Positions 1 to 40,260 of a stretch of 64,000 nucleotides of DNA are shown here, piece after piece. The notes under the pieces were generated by a model. It was given only the letters and a program-made list of their open reading frames with translations, did no database searches and had not been told where the DNA came from. The stretch covers positions 18,201,501 through 18,265,500 of the forward strand of contig CM063288.1 of NCBI GenBank assembly GCA_032173965.1. The letters run 5' to 3'. The position numbers and the translations under genes were made by a program. This stretch comes from Sitta carolinensis. Its lineage: Eukaryota; Chordata; Aves; Passeriformes; Sittidae. Each line of letters opens with the position of its first letter. Positions within the stretch are counted from its first letter, which is position 1.

Positions 1-274
1 TTAGTAGTTCTAAAACCTCATAAAACTGTGAAAGAAATATTCATATTTAAATTCAAATATCTTCCAAATTTTAATAAACAAAATACTAAAAATGTAAACT
101 CTAAAAATCCTCTACTATACCATTATATATATTTTTCTTGAATGGTAATACTTAAAATTCTAAAACATAACATATATTTACATGGGATATTACTGTTTTT
201 AAAAAATTATAAATATGTAATTAAGATGTGAATGTATGACTACAATTTAATAGTTAAGGTACAAAAAATCCTAC
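1..274 (-). other. SCN3A: SCN3A intron 16, partial
   Basis: AT-rich intron sequence following donor CAG|GTAGGA. It continues beyond the window. Nothing else is recognisable. Confidence 0.9.
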
Positions 275-25335
<25,061 letters not shown>

Positions 25336-27704
25336 GTTTTCATCCTGCAAATTTAATTACTTTTAGCTTCTTTCATAAGAATGACCTATAAAAGAAAATT
25401 AAATAATTTAGAAAAGCTAGATTGTACCAATAGGAAAAAGCCCAAGATTCGGTCATAAACTCTATCCAGGCTCAAATAGAAACAGAAGCAGCATATTTCA
25501 AGGCTGAATGGCAATTAAAAGAAACAGTTCAGAATTTATTTAGATATTTTATAAATTATTTTTCAGCTTTTTCCTGCTGATCCAGAAAAAGACACTATTT
25601 CTGCCCACAGATACTGCTTTGCCTGTGTCCTTGGACACTCCCAGTTAGAGCAAATTGCTGATACAAGTGTTTTAACAGTACAGCTTTTTTTTAATAGCAA
25701 GTATAAATGCATATTCTGTGAGGTACTGTTGAAAATTGTAAACCTACATTCTACTACTTAATAGATTTTATCTTTCCATATTTTTTTAAGCTTCAGTAAT
25801 ATAAATTTACAAACGTCAATACTTTCATTAAACTACAAGATTTTACATAACTGTTGCTGTTTAAATGACAGCAACTGAATCATGGGAGAGCAAGCATACT
25901 TCTTTCTTACTGACACTTAACTGTGGTGAAGGCTAATATTAGATATCAGAGCAGCTTAGGTTGTGTTTATTGACTGTTAATTGTGAATCAAAAAACCACA
26001 GTCCTTTTAAGTAAAAGGAAACAGCATGCACAATCATGGCTATGTGGGAAAAGATGCTGCTTCCGATTCTTTGCAAGGCAAGTGTCATAGAATTATTTCA
26101 GACTGAAACTAGTCCAAAACCTGAGCCTCTGGTTCGCTGTGAATGTCTTTAGTACCAGTGGAGGATGATGCTGCTTTTTCCTGCTCTCTGCATTGAACTC
26201 TCTACTGTACAGCAGGTCTCTTTCTGAAGTCCTGCAGTGCATCAACTGAAAGTACTGTTATTTTTCTCTCTTCCAAGTCCTTCTGCAGCAGGATCAGTTA
26301 TTTAAAGTGATGTACTGTACAGCACAGTTGAGAGGTTTGAATAGCTGGAGGGAGAGAATGGCAAAATGAAGGCAGTGAGTACTGCCACCAGGGAAGAAAC
26401 TAAAGCTTTACTTGGTGTCTACTTTGCAAGAGTTTATGGCATACTGCTGTAAAAATTTTAATTATGAGAACTAATTTTAAGAGTGAGTTTCAATGCTTAA
26501 TTAATGAGCTTTAATTTTGTTTTCTGTTACACGAAGCCATGTAACCTTTGTTACATTACTTCATGAATGTGCAACTTCTGTATCCTTGAGATGCCACATC
26601 TAAATTTGAGATGTAATATTCTGCTCATCTGCACTCATTCAATAGTCCTTCTTCTAAAGTTTCTTGCCTGTCTGAAGCAGTTTGTAGAAATCCACATGCA
26701 CAGGGACACACAAAATGCTACAGTAATGATCTTATGAAATAAGATATGTGAAGGCAGAAGAGGATGTTAAAAAGTGCTTGAAAAACCTAGAGTAAGAAAC
26801 TGGAAGAAAGAAACGAAACAGCGTTCTCCTAAATCTGAATTACCAATCCAATGACATGGTAAGGACTCATGTTCCTGTGCCACCTCAAGTCTTTATTTCT
26901 GGAGTGGGCTCACAGCACAGCAGCAGTGTGTATGATCGGCACTGAAATAATTTAGTCAGTAGATTATAACACCAAGCAGATAAGTAATACAAGACCAGAA
27001 CCAAGATACTTGACCATAAATTCAGAATTAAAATACACTGTACTGCAGACATGAAGAAGAAAATTTCTCTTAAGGAATATCCTGGAGAACTACAAGTTAA
27101 TGTAATGTGCAGAATGACAGCAATCTTAAAGTGACTGGAGACACAGATGCAGTATAAAAGGAAAATAAATTATAAAGTCAGCCAGAGTCTCCAGCAGGCA
27201 AACTTATCACAGGCTTCTATGCTGAAATTTCTGCTAATAATTTTTTCTTTGTACAAGATGGATGCCTTTGCTAATCCCTTTTTTTAATTAATGTAACTCC
27301 CAGTTATAAGGATCCTAAACTCAAACTTGTCCCTTCTTTTTAGAATTAAAAGCACACTCATTTTCTGGATACAGTCCTTTGATTACTACTTTTGCTCATG
27401 CGGGATTAATGAACTAAGAAGATGTCTGAGGTTTCTCTTTGGTCTTTCTGAATAATTCATTTCTTTATTCCTTATTTTACAGGTCTGTGATTCAACTTGT
27501 AACCCTAGGTGCCTTTTCAATGAAACTAATCTCAAAAGATGCATCCTAATCCAGTCATCAGTGTGTCTGTCTTGTCTTTCTAACTCAGTGCATTTGTTTA
27601 GGCTGTTTTTCATCCATTAACAATTACAGCTATGAATGCTGTAACGAAATGCATTGTCCTAACTTAAAAGATATGTATTTATATTGGTAGAAACCCACAA
27701 AGGA

Positions 27705-27739
27705 GCCAATACTTTCCCCAGACTGGGGAAAGTATTGGC
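27705..27739. repeat. Perfect 16-bp inverted repeat (hairpin)
   Basis: GCCAATACTTTCCCCA at 27705-27720 is followed by the 3-nt loop GAC and its exact reverse complement at 27724-27739. It lies in the long 5' intron of SCN3A. A near-zero loop with perfect arms suggests a template-switch or snap-back origin, or a hairpin in RNA. There are no flanking target duplications that I can see. Confidence 0.9.
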
Positions 27740-30700
27740 AGAGTTAGGGATTCACTGTATTTCTCAGGGAAAAAAGCATGTCCTAAAAAACTTTTCCTGA
27801 CAAGTTGTAATCATTACTTGCAGCCTGCCTCCACTACTGTCTAGTGCAATTATATCTTTTCTTTGCTACTGCTATTACACAAGAAGGTTTTTTCCTGTGT
27901 TAAATATGCCCCAAGCATTTTCATTTTGATTACAAAGCTTAAGAGAACAACACAGAAATATGTATCTGATTACTGTTGCTATACATGCATTAATTTAATA
28001 GAACAATGAAATAGAAGTTGTGCTGTTGCCTGTACTGAGCCCTGAACAAGCTCTTGGCAGTCCTTGAATCATGAACTGCTCATTTCTTACTGATAGCTTC
28101 CCTCTCCTTCCTTCACTGGTTTTAAAATCGCTTGTTATCTGGTAGCTAAACTGCCAGGATATGAATGATATTAGGCAGAATCCAGAAATTCTGTATATAC
28201 CATAATTCAGAATAACTGTGATAAGAAACCAATCTTTAAAGAAAGAGTCTCAAAAATACATGTGGTCCATGCCCCTTAGTTCCTTCTGCTGCTCAGTTAA
28301 GAGAGTTTCAAGTATTTGAAATACAATTCTGGTCTATATATCATATATGTAATACTCTATAATTTAATACATTTAATTAGAAAAATTAAGTTCCCATTTA
28401 TTAAAGACATGCTTTTGCCATTTAGTTGTAATTGAACATTGCATTCTATAAGTCCTCCAGTTTTTCTTCAGCCCCTACCTTTAAATAATAAGATTGAGCA
28501 ATAAATAGAATCTATATATTTTTAATTTCTTACATATTTCAGCTAGTTATATTATGTCCACAGATAACTTGTTAAATTTTATTTTTAATATAATAGCCTT
28601 TTCATAATTTACAGAAGATGAGTCAGAAAGTAAATAAAATATCTTTGCTAACAATGTCAAATTAATTTTTCTGTGTGTCTGAAAAAGCCAAAAGAAGTGC
28701 CTGAAGGTATCTATTTTTGTGATATCTTAAATAGGACAAATGGTAAAAGTGAAAGTACCAGTGTAAGTACCAGGTAGATACCATGATTGTTTAATAAAAT
28801 CTTCTGGTTATCTAACAGGTTATCTGCATTTTGCATGAAACTGCACACATCCCCATCAAAATTTTCATGGTGGAGAGATAGCCAACCTTGCTAGAGTATT
28901 TTCCCTTTAAAGTACTGCCTACCAGAACCTTGAAAAAGCTGACTGCTGAGATTTTCATTCCATTGAAACTGAAAGAGTTGATTTGGGTTCAAGTAAGTGC
29001 AAGGATAGCAAATGGAATCTGGAAAATGACCAGCTATCTTAATTTTCTTATGCTAATCTTTTATTTGAGAAGCTGTAGTTTGGAACTTGTATCTTTCCCT
29101 GTGCCAAGCCCTGCAACAACCTCTCAGATGCTAAAGCCTGAATTAAAAACTTCCCTCTAAATCACTAGTGTTAATACGACCAGGTGTCTCAATGGAAGTA
29201 AAGTCCAAATCAAAAGGATGGGGCTCCCACTGTAGGACAGACAGAAACAGCAGGGCTAGTGGCACTACCTCAGCATCAGCTAGAGATTACTTTCTGCAGT
29301 TTAGAAATAAAAAGTGTAGCTCTTGTGTGATGATAGCAGTAAAATACTTCAACTCAAGTTCTTAGTGTCCTGAGGAGAAAAGATATAGATGAGACTGCTG
29401 GGCAGTCTGAAAAAATGAGTCATCCTAGCTCCCTCTCTTAGTGTTTGGGAAGTTGCTTTGCAAAATTCAGGTACTAATTTTCTGAAAGTGAAGGTAGATT
29501 ACATTTAAGTTACTGTGCTCTGATCAGATTCCAATTCAGGAAATGCTGCCTTCAATTTCTTCTATAAATATTAGCTACTTGTGAAAAAGAACTAAAATTA
29601 AATATTTTTAGTGACATTTCTCATGGCTTTTGTGCACAGAGAATAATTCCATGAAGAAAAATGTGATCTGAATTTTTTTTTTTTAAGTTACAGATCATTA
29701 TCTTTTCATAATTGACATTTACTGTCATTTTTCATTTATCCTGGCATATTTACCCTATTTTTTACTGCTTTAAAATATTCTACTAAAAAACAGAATTACA
29801 AAAAGATCAAAAGATACTCAAAATGTCACTGCTGTAGTTCACAGTGGTAAATGCAATGCTATGCAGATTTCTTTGAGATATCTAAAGAGACAGTCAGTTA
29901 AAATTATCCATTGGTCCTAAGGCAAGGAATACATGAAAGTTGGTTTCATAAAAATACATATTTTAAGGAAAGCAGTGATTTCCTCAAAGGTGAAAGCAGC
30001 ATCCAGAACCTAGCACCTGGTCAGAACCTGCCTCTTTAAACTGTAACTTAGTAATTTAAACTTTGACAATTTGTTTTTACAGGTGCTCCCTGACTAATAC
30101 ATAGGAATTTTTTTCCCTTTTTTTCCATTAAGTTCAACATTTACTATTGATCCATTGTGTCACTTTTTTTAGATTATAATTTATCTGTAAGAATGACTAT
30201 ATTTGTATTTTTTATTTTTGTCTGCATTCGTAAGGTCAGCCTCATTAGCCTATAGGCATTAATGTTACGTAACTAGTCAAAATAAAAATAATGAAATCAC
30301 CACCAGGTGTTAATTAATAAAATTAATAAATCCCAGAAGACAGAAACACTTGTTATGAGAGTATGAAATCAACTAATAAGGGTATGTCACATAAATAATA
30401 TTCCTTAATAAAAAATTGCTTTACAATTATTTAGAATGGGATGATTTAAAATAAGTGGCTGAATGTGAACTGGTAGTTCACATTGGCTAAAATCTGACCA
30501 AAGAATAGTAAATGTAGTAAAAGCTTCAGTTGCTTCAGGGGTATTACATGCGATTTTATTTCATGTTCTCAGTAATGACTTGAAATTACATGTGAAAGTA
30601 CATTAACTAAACCTTAAGGATCCCAACCTCAGCAAAAGAAAACTGTAAAACTTTGGAAATTTGTGCAGAATTTATTTCATGAGGTTCAGTCTGATTAGTG

Positions 30701-33700
30701 AAAGACTAGGCAGATGGGTAAGCACTCAGATTAGATTACAGACTGGAAGAAATTTCAGACCTGTCTGAAAGATCCAGAAGTTGCTTCTTGGAAAAATGTT
30801 GTTGGGCACTTCTCCCTCTCACCAGACATTGCTATGGATAGCCTTTCCCCCACTATTTGTCTGTTTGTGCCCATTGCCATTCCAACCACCCCTTTCCTTC
30901 AACCTCTCTCCAACATTTACTTTCAAATTAATTTGTTCCTATTTCTTATCTTAGTTCTCAGTAATCAAAAATTGACAGGTTATGTAAAGGAATAAAACTG
31001 AATTCCTCAGATGCCTACTGCAACTTGTAGAACTCCCAAAATAAATTATCTGACCCGCTTATCTTATAGATAAAATTGACCAAAACCTCTAGGAATTCTT
31101 TAAATGTAAGCCTGCCTTGTATTTTCTTTAACCTAGAGGCATGAGTTGCCTCTGAGAATGTGTGAAAAGAGATCAAGTGTCAGTACTTGAAGTATTGGAG
31201 AAACCTGAAGAAGGACAAATGAAAACCATACATGATGGAAGAAGAGAAGAGAAGGGTATCTTAATCCATCAGCCTAATTGTAATACTGTACTCTAATCTA
31301 CATTTTGCAAATACCTTCCAACACTAGAGATCCTTACATTCTAAAGAAAAATAGCTACAATATGTGTAACACAAATTTCTACAGCTGGACCTCATAAAGG
31401 TGGTAATTTAATTTTTCCACTGGTATTTTTGGGAAGATATGTAGGAGAATATCAACTAGCCATCTTTTGCAGTGAAACATTATTTCTGGCTGAGAAGAAA
31501 AGGCAGTCTTACCTTTATTTTTCTAAGAAATGCCAAATCTTAGAATTTAACCTCTGCATCTTTTGCTGATGTGGAAAGAAAAAGGCTGCATTTCCAGCAG
31601 AAAAGTAATTGGTAAGGAAGGCTTCTCTTTGGGACCTCAAGCTTCTTCAAGACTGCAGTTCCTTCAAGACTTTCATTCTTTATTCTTTTGTCCAAAGCTT
31701 CTCAAAAATTAATTGCAGTAGACAAGGGTAAGTCTACATATTCACATAGACATATTTTTCCAACCTAAGAGCACCAAGAAGTAAGAAAAACAGGACTGAA
31801 AATTAGCTATTTCACAAAACCTAATACAAAACAAAAGTACATTTAAGAATATCGTGTGCAATCCAAAGACTCCACCTCATCTTTTATCTGCACGCTTTCA
31901 CTAAAGGGGAAAATGTGTCCTTTTGGAACTACTGGATCAGTAGTATGGTCTTTGGGGTAAAACAGGGATAGACAGTAAATCCCAAACTAACAGGTGTGTT
32001 CTCACCTGTCATTTGGGGAACTGAACATTGTATCATTACTCTCATTGCATTTACTGTCTTTATGCAGGCATGGAAGTCAATTACATTTGCATGAACATAT
32101 GGGTACTTCTTCAAGTTACCTATCATAGAGATTGTTGTTATGAATGCTTTTCTTTGTGCAACGAAATTTTTCTTCCCTACCAAATAATATAATATCAGAA
32201 AAACACAGTATCTTCAGGTTCTTCAATATAAACTACTTGCGTCATTACAAGAGCTGGCCACAAGTTGGCCATGCCTTACTCAGTCTTTAATAATCTGGGT
32301 ATCCAGTTCATTAAATTTTAATATTCTACTTACATCTTACACATATTAGTCCTCAGCCATTGAGATTCAGATGAGCTGTCTGTGAGATATTTATTCTCAT
32401 TTGGATATCTCATCTAGATATATTTCTGGCTTTTTTTTTTTACTGTTTTGTTATTTTGCTTTTACTCCTAGAGAAGAAAAGGAGACATCCCTCTCTTTTA
32501 GGTCTCTGCTCTTGCCAAAGCAGCTCTTAATAACACTGTTCTCCAAATACAGTGAGAATGAACATCCACTGTAGAAACTCTGTAGATAAAATAAAGAAAA
32601 TCTGAGTAGACACAGATCATGTCAGAGAGAACACAAAAGGTGGAAAAACAAAAAGTGAAAGCTTTCTCTTAGACCACTGCTTCTCTTATTCTTAAAGATA
32701 GAGGATCTCCAAGTACTACAAGTACAGAGAAAATGTTTCAAAAACTAACCTAGAATTTGCCTAGTACTATTTCCTATCAAACTAGAATTGCATTTTCCTA
32801 AATATACAATAATTGGTAACATAATTAGAGCTTCCATTGTTTAATAATGAAAGATTAACTCATCTCAATGATGGCTAAGAGCAAATTCTTTCAATGCCTT
32901 GGTCATTTTGAGTGAAGCACTGATTCAGCGCATTTTGCTGTGGTGAGTCACTACTGGAGAGGCTCCACTGAAGACATCTGAAAGCTGTGTCTCCAGTACT
33001 GACCCCAGGGAATCATGACTCTGCCACCATTGATACTTATCCACCAATGCATATTTTACACTGAATGCAGCTTTCCCTGGGGATACAGACAGGACTTCCC
33101 CATCCCTTTGACTATTGGGTGCATCTGGATTCTGCCTCTCAAGCAGCACTGTGGCTGAAATTTGATCTCATGAACAGGTACAGCAAAATGTTTGAGTGCT
33201 TTTGCTCACAAGTTTCAAAATAATATGAAAGGGATTGCAGAGGTTCCTAATAAAAGAACAATCACTAATATTAAACATTCATATGACATTTATTTTCAGA
33301 AAAGGGAGTGTAACTTCTCTCCAGTCGTAAAACAGTAGTTTGCAAAATGTTGAGGAACTCATTTTTAATGCAAGAATTATTTATAACACTAGAAGAGCAG
33401 GTAATTTCCACGAATCTGTATTTTGAATTAAAGCACAAGGCAGAGAACCCTTTTTCACATGTAACCCCAACCTTGTCTCTACCTCTATGCATCATGGTAG
33501 TATAAGTGGTAGTTACAGTAAAACTTGAAGGAAGCGGGTTGGCTGAATTGTGCGTCCTTTCTCCTGAATTTATAGTAGTCCTAGACCATGTCAGTGTGAT
33601 TTCATTACAGGATTTTGAATAATGTCTCATCTCATATGGTTTTTAACATATTTTTCTCTGTATAATTTGCAATACAGTAAAAAAAATAAAACAACAACAA

Positions 33701-36700
33701 GAAAAAGAGACCAAGTAAAATGAACAAAGAAAACCTACTAAAAAACAACCAAAAAAAACACCCCCCAAGCAAATTTAAGAAACGAAAATCCAAACCTCTT
33801 GGTGTTTTTTTATTGATTTAATATCTTTGGTTCTCACTCCAATATCAGAAATTTTCATAGCTGGGTCCAGATTTCAAAGTTTTATTATAGCTGAAAATGA
33901 TGATAAAAAATTATTTTGGCTGATAATTTGTTGACCAAAATATTTTATTTCGGGTAGCTTATGTTAATTCATCTCCCAAGAACGAATCATAGGTAAAATC
34001 TCAGGCCTAGTCAGAGGTGATTCCTGATGGACAGATCACACAGATTCTTTCATGTCGGGCTCTTTCCCAAAGTCTTCTGCATATATGGCATGAGTATTTA
34101 ATCTAAAACTGGTTAGAATATGTTTCAAATTCTGAGACATAATATTGCTTCAAAGAATATTTCAAACTATATCCTCTGCTCTTTAGCTCCCTTTCAATGT
34201 AACTGGATAGGATTCCATGATAAACTGGAAAGGAAAGAAATGGGGTTATTCAAAATGAGATTTTCTTATAAAGACCATTATAGGACTATATGCCAGTGAT
34301 GGTGCCACCTAAGTGAAATCTCATGTTAGAAGCAAATGCAATGAACAGAAATTGTGGGCAGCTGTAAGGATATTTGGTGTTGAGCAGTTTTAAAAATGTT
34401 AACCCAGTTCTAGATTAACAAGAAACAGTTATCCACAAAATTAATTGTCCAAATTCAACTAATTCCTAATACTTTGTGTATTCAAAATTTAAATGTGATG
34501 ACAATTGAAACACTGGTACATACAACAGTATCCACAGGAAAGGTGTTACAGAAGTTACAATAAAACATCAGGGAGTAATGTCTAAATACATGACAATATT
34601 GATTTTGCTATATAAAAGAAATAGAAAGCTCTGCTTGTAAATTAGTACCTTTTTCTAAATTTTTCTAGGGAAACTTAGAAAAATGCACTTGCAACAGAAA
34701 ACATTGCTTATGAATTTAAGAAAAAAGAAACAAACTAAACTTGGAAAATTAATTGAATCATTAAGAACCATGCAGTCGAAACACTTTCCTTGTCTTACTA
34801 TGCTGCAGAAACTAGTCAATACAAAATATGAAAGAATAAAATTTGTATAACACAAGATTAATGGACTGTATTTGGAATTTGACAGTTGTCTAGGAAACCA
34901 AAGGGGAAAAAATTGGAACTTCTGTTTGAGAGGCTTACACAGAGTCCTTGGCTGAATGTGATTGTTACTACACAAGGAAGAAAATGCATATAAAGTAAAC
35001 ATGAAAATAGAGTGCTTTGTACTCAAGGTTTAACACAACTTATGAAAAATGTGCATGGATTTCTCCAAGGCATTTATTCAGGCATCATGTAACTGTCTAA
35101 TAAAACATAATCAAGCCTCAATTCTGGAATATTTTCCAAACGGAATATGGAAGTATGACTTAGATCTAGTCTCTACCTGCATGTAATAAATCTAAAAGTG
35201 CAAAGCCTATCAGTTACCACTTCTATCACCTCTCTGAAAGTTATCTTTTATAATGTTGAAATTTCAGTGTATTATCAAAATATTGTACTAATTAGAGGTC
35301 TATAGCTTTAAATTATATATGCTATGAAATGATAGCTAGTGCTGTAGCAAATACTAGAATTCTGGTATTCTACCTATTGTAACACTTACTAAAACAATTT
35401 GATATGTAGGAAATACATGGCAAGTAACTTAAACTGGTCTTAGCGAAACTCTTTCAGGAAGACTCCTTTAATATGCTCAGTTACAGCTTCACCCGGTAAG
35501 AAATTCCTTCATAATACAGGTTGCATTTTATTTATATTGGTTTTGGTCAGAACTTCTGTTTCAGTTCAGATTTCTTCATGTGAGCATTTTGGCTTTAAAT
35601 ATTAGTGACAGGCTTTTCTTTAGATGTTTCATTTAAATGACAGTAAATATTAGGATTGCCCTTCTTCAGTTCAATCTGACCTTGGACTCTTGGGTCCTTT
35701 TGAAATTGCCTACTTATTTCTGCCATCAAGTTTACACCACTCAGACAAAAATAACATTACTGATTGCTTTTCTAACTGTAAAGCCTAGTACTTTTGCTTT
35801 CCTCAGTCAAAAACAAGTTTTGAAGATTATTGGGCTATTAAGTAAGAATAAACTTAAAGAAAATTAAAAAAAAAATATTCAAAGCTGCTTGTGATGAGGG
35901 GAATTTATTTTACTCCTTGATAAGGTGCGAGAGTGTAAGTTAGGTGTATACCTTCACTCATCATCTAAAAGTGCCCACTATCTAATGTAAAAGTTATCAC
36001 AGAACTTAGATTTAGAGCATGATTTTTCTATAAAGAGTGTTCTTCAGTGGAAAACACGGTCACTCTTCATTCCTATGACTTAATACCCTAATTTTGTAGT
36101 CTGCCAGTTTCATCCTTACTATTTAACCACTCCACAAGAACATACACATTCAAAAGTAAATATTCTTGATAGTAATAACTGTGGAGAAATTTCTGTGCTA
36201 AAGGAAATCAAGTTGGTATCATGTTAATTGCATCTGAGAAGAAAAAATCCTGCATTTTTAGGTGGGGCACAGATGAATTCACATCTAGGTTGCCAAGACT
36301 ATCACAAATATATTTCAAATATTAATAAAAAGGAATAAAAATATTCTTGTATAAGAGTCTTCATACATTTATACAGTTGTCCTCTGTGACTGGCTTTTGA
36401 GAAGGCAATGAGGGTTTGTTAAGAAATCACATTCATTTTACATCTGAAAACTTTGTGTTTGGACATATTTAAAACTGATCCAAGAAATTTAGGTTCCTAT
36501 GAGTATATTTTTAACCAACACAAATTTGGAATTCCTTAGTGCATCCAAACATTAAAAGGTAGTACAATAATGCATGAGAAAGGACAGAGTTTTTAGGTTA
36601 TGAAAACCTGGGCAGGCAAGAAATTGGGACATGTGGGCCCAAATTCATGCTACATGGACTCAGAAAATTTCTGCTTCTATTCCAGGACTACCAGGCAGTG

Positions 36701-39700
36701 AAAGGACATAAATTATGAGAAACGGTGACAGACTTTTCCTCAATTATTACAGTAGCCAGGCCACATAGTGCTATGTTGCCCTACATATAAGGAACTATTT
36801 TTCCTGCGAACATTTCATTTTCTCATTTACTTCTTCATCTGTGTGTCTGTAGTGACTTTGAACACAAACTCGTAACTTCCTAGAGTCCTATGTAATCATG
36901 CATAATAATATTTTATGGTTAAGCAGATAAAGGAAGTTTCTTGCTTCACATTGTTCTTAAAATAAATTATGATAAAATACCATGAACACTGATCCCCTCT
37001 CACACTAAAAAGGAGGCCCTTAAAATTAAATAAGCAACATCTAATTTAAGTATAAATAATCTATAAATGGAAACTGCCTGCAGTGTATACTTATCCCAAG
37101 ATCTTCCTGTTGTGTGGCTATAATGGGTGTGTATGGTAAAGGGGATCACAGAACCAGTAGTTCTGATGTTAGTTGGTTTGTAGTGTATGTTTGTTTGTAC
37201 TGTGAAGAAATAATTTGGGGCTGTGCAATGAAAAAATGAGAAACTGGATACTTTTGTGATCTAGAATTTAACTTGCTTTCTCCTGTTTAGGATTACAGTG
37301 GTAGTACACACACATTATGGTTACTCAAGAGCATATGCTGTACCTACTCTATATTTATATTTTCAAGTATCACAGTCCCTGCCTGAGCTGCTCTTATCCC
37401 TATTCCCTCTGCTTTACCTCATCATAAGGCAAGGAAAGCCAAGCAGTAACTCTATCACAGTAATGTACTGGAGATTCCTTCCAGCTGTTCATAGAGAAAA
37501 TTTTGATGAAAGCAGATGAACAGGTTGTATGATGCCAGCTCCAGTATCGAGGTCCTATGGGAGTCCTATTAGTCAACATCAAACTTAGACATGCCATTGC
37601 AAGGTGCTTCACAGCTTTTAATCAGGAGTAGATATAATGAATATCAGGTTTCCTGTTAAGAGGACACCTTTTTCCTACATGTGGTTTTTATGGTGGTTGG
37701 CAGTTGATTTGATGGAGTGATTGACACCACAGGTCAGAGTGTACATGTGTTCTGTAAGCAGCCTGAACTAGTGGGCATCAATTTTGCTATGATCCTTTAA
37801 ACCATTTATTTATTCAAGTGACAAAGAAAAAAAACAATGTATCTTGCAAATGGCAACAGTATATATTACTGATCAGCATCTGTAAGGTAAAAAACCAAAA
37901 CAGACAAGTTTCACTGAGTGGAAAAAAGCTAACTAGAATTTTGTAAGTTAAATTTCTAACTTCTAAATAGAATTTTGTAATAAAGAACAGAGGAAATCTA
38001 ACTATGAAACTTATTTTCAATTATCATTGGCAGAATTCAGGAAATATACAAATAAAATACCAAACATCAGAAACTTGCATTTATTGTCCTTAGGTTTAAC
38101 TGAAGCAGAGTTCGAGCAAATCTTCTCTTTTGTCACCTAATAGCAAGAAAAGCACATAGATCAAAGGGGCCAAGATTTGTACTTTGGAGAACAAGATCAG
38201 AATTTGCTTGCCTTATACATAGATCTATTTTAGTACCTGCTGTACACTGATTGATCAAAAGTTGTGGGACTCCAGTAATGTCATTAGTACATAGCATACA
38301 CACAACAAATTATACTGGGCTGAGAAGGGAGCAGCAGAAGGAAATGTATATTGTCAGTCAGAAAGTTCCATCTTACATCCCACTATCCTTTTTTTCTTCA
38401 AAAATCCTTGCTCTTTTGAGGGCAAATAAATTTCTCTCCATGCCTAATATTCATAAGGTAAAAGTTAACTTATCTAATACCATCTGTGAAGAAAAAGAGG
38501 TGAAAGCACAAAAGGTGTCACCAGCATATTGATTAAAGCACACCCTGCTTTTTAATGCTTTCTTCTTTCCTTTGATATTTCCCACTCCAGGTTACCTGAT
38601 AATAAAGGGAAATGACCAAACTACCACTCTGACAATCTTAGAGGGCACAGGGAAATTGTTTCATACTCTTCATAGAAAATGTGAAATTTTCTTTGCTAAC
38701 ATCAAGTATTACCTATACAGAATTTTGCAATACTGAGCTTAATTGGCACAGCTCAGAAAATCAGTATAGGGACCTAACATCTGCTTATTGAGGGAAAAAC
38801 AGTAAACTGACAACACAAGCATATTTTTTGTAAATATCACAGCCTAATAAACAACATATCTGTTTAACAGGTGCTATGAAGCTTCAGATTACTGCAGCAG
38901 CTCACATTCCTGTCTTTAAAAACCTTCCATCCCAAAATGGAGAGGTGCAAGAGAGCAAATATTAAATATTAAACTGTTAGAGTTAAAAAGTCCCTTCTGA
39001 AACTGATTTCTTGACAGGTCAATTATGAAAGCACAAACATGATGTTTCTAAAACAAGCATCATTATTACTGATTATTTATATTGATTATTTATCTTTAAA
39101 CAAGGATATCCCAGGCACCATAAAGGATATAAATTAAAAACTTCTTTCTTTCATATCACTACTTCAGGTACAGGCCTTGCTTGCTACTCTGAATATCACC
39201 TGAGAGCCAATCCTGCTTTTTTATATATATATGGTTTGAAGTGGTGATTTGTAAACTGTGGGCTCCTTATTCTGCCATATGGGGGATTTTTTTGGCGGTT
39301 TTTTTTCTGCTGTTTTCTTTTGGAATAATTTCCAAATCAATACTAACATAACACACGTATCTCTAATGTCTATGTGTCTGCAGAACCACTAGAGAAAAAA
39401 AGAACTCACGTATCAAAGTGATTTTCAGAAGATATTTTCCTTTTACCTTTAATAGCTGACAGCTTTAATTATTATGGTAACAATGAATGAGACAATAGAT
39501 GAATGGGACAATGAAATGAAGAAATATAATAATTCTTGTGTTGATGTCTTCAAGCAGTCCTATTAAGAAATATATATTAAGCTTGATAGTAATGTTACAG
39601 AAAAAATGTGAGCTATACATTTGATGTGGACCTCTGGTTAATTAACAGTTGGTGGGTCCATTCTCTCCTACACACAACCATGGAAAAAAATGGCACAGAA

Positions 39701-39767
39701 AGAAAATATTTCCTTATATGTACTTCTACAAAAATTTAGCTAATAAAGGAATTTCTTCAAATACCAC

Positions 39768-39770
<3 letters not shown>

Positions 39771-39814
<44 letters not shown>

Positions 39815-39822
39815 CACACACA
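39771..39822. repeat. (TA)n microsatellite with short (CA)n end
   Basis: An uninterrupted run of alternating T and A extends to about 39815, then ACACACAC. It lies in the candidate first intron of SCN3A, about 450 bp downstream of the first-exon donor. Confidence 0.95.
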
Positions 39823-40260
39823 AAACAGCAGTAAACAACAACGTAGATTTCAACCCTGAATCATCAGAATCTGAGATGCTCAGCATCTTATGAGACCTTC
39901 TCTTCCTAAGTCTGAATATCACCAGATTTTTCTTCCTAGGAAACAAGGTCACTTCTATGCAATGCTTGGAATTAATGTTGTATACCTTGATTAAAAAATG
40001 ATCTGATTTTATGAGGAAGACTACTGCGTTACAACATCACATTAAGAGAGCAGATATCAGATTTAACAGTGTTGAAAAGAAAAAAAAAAAAATCACACCA
40101 TCATCACAACCAGTCAGTACAAAATGGCTTTGAATTCCCCATTCCATCTTTGACTCTACCTTAACAGCAAACCAGAGGGGAAAAATCCAATTCCAAAATG
40201 TGGAAAAGATCATGTTGTCATGATTGATTATGGGTAAAATTAAATGTTTTGCCAGCTTAC

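Larger units (their letters stand above)
25345..40260 (-). other. SCN3A: Candidate long 5' UTR intron of SCN3A
   Basis: About 15 kb of AT-rich DNA between the start-codon exon and the candidate first exon. It holds the hairpin at 27705-27739, an A-rich low-complexity patch near 33670-33765 and the (TA)n tract at 39771. Further non-coding exons could be hidden here. I found none with convincing paired splice sites. Confidence 0.6.

Noticed and set aside
26080..26120. CATAGAATTATTTCAGACTG, considered as another CR1 3' end
   Set aside because: The similarity stops after about ten bases, and no following CR1 sequence is present.
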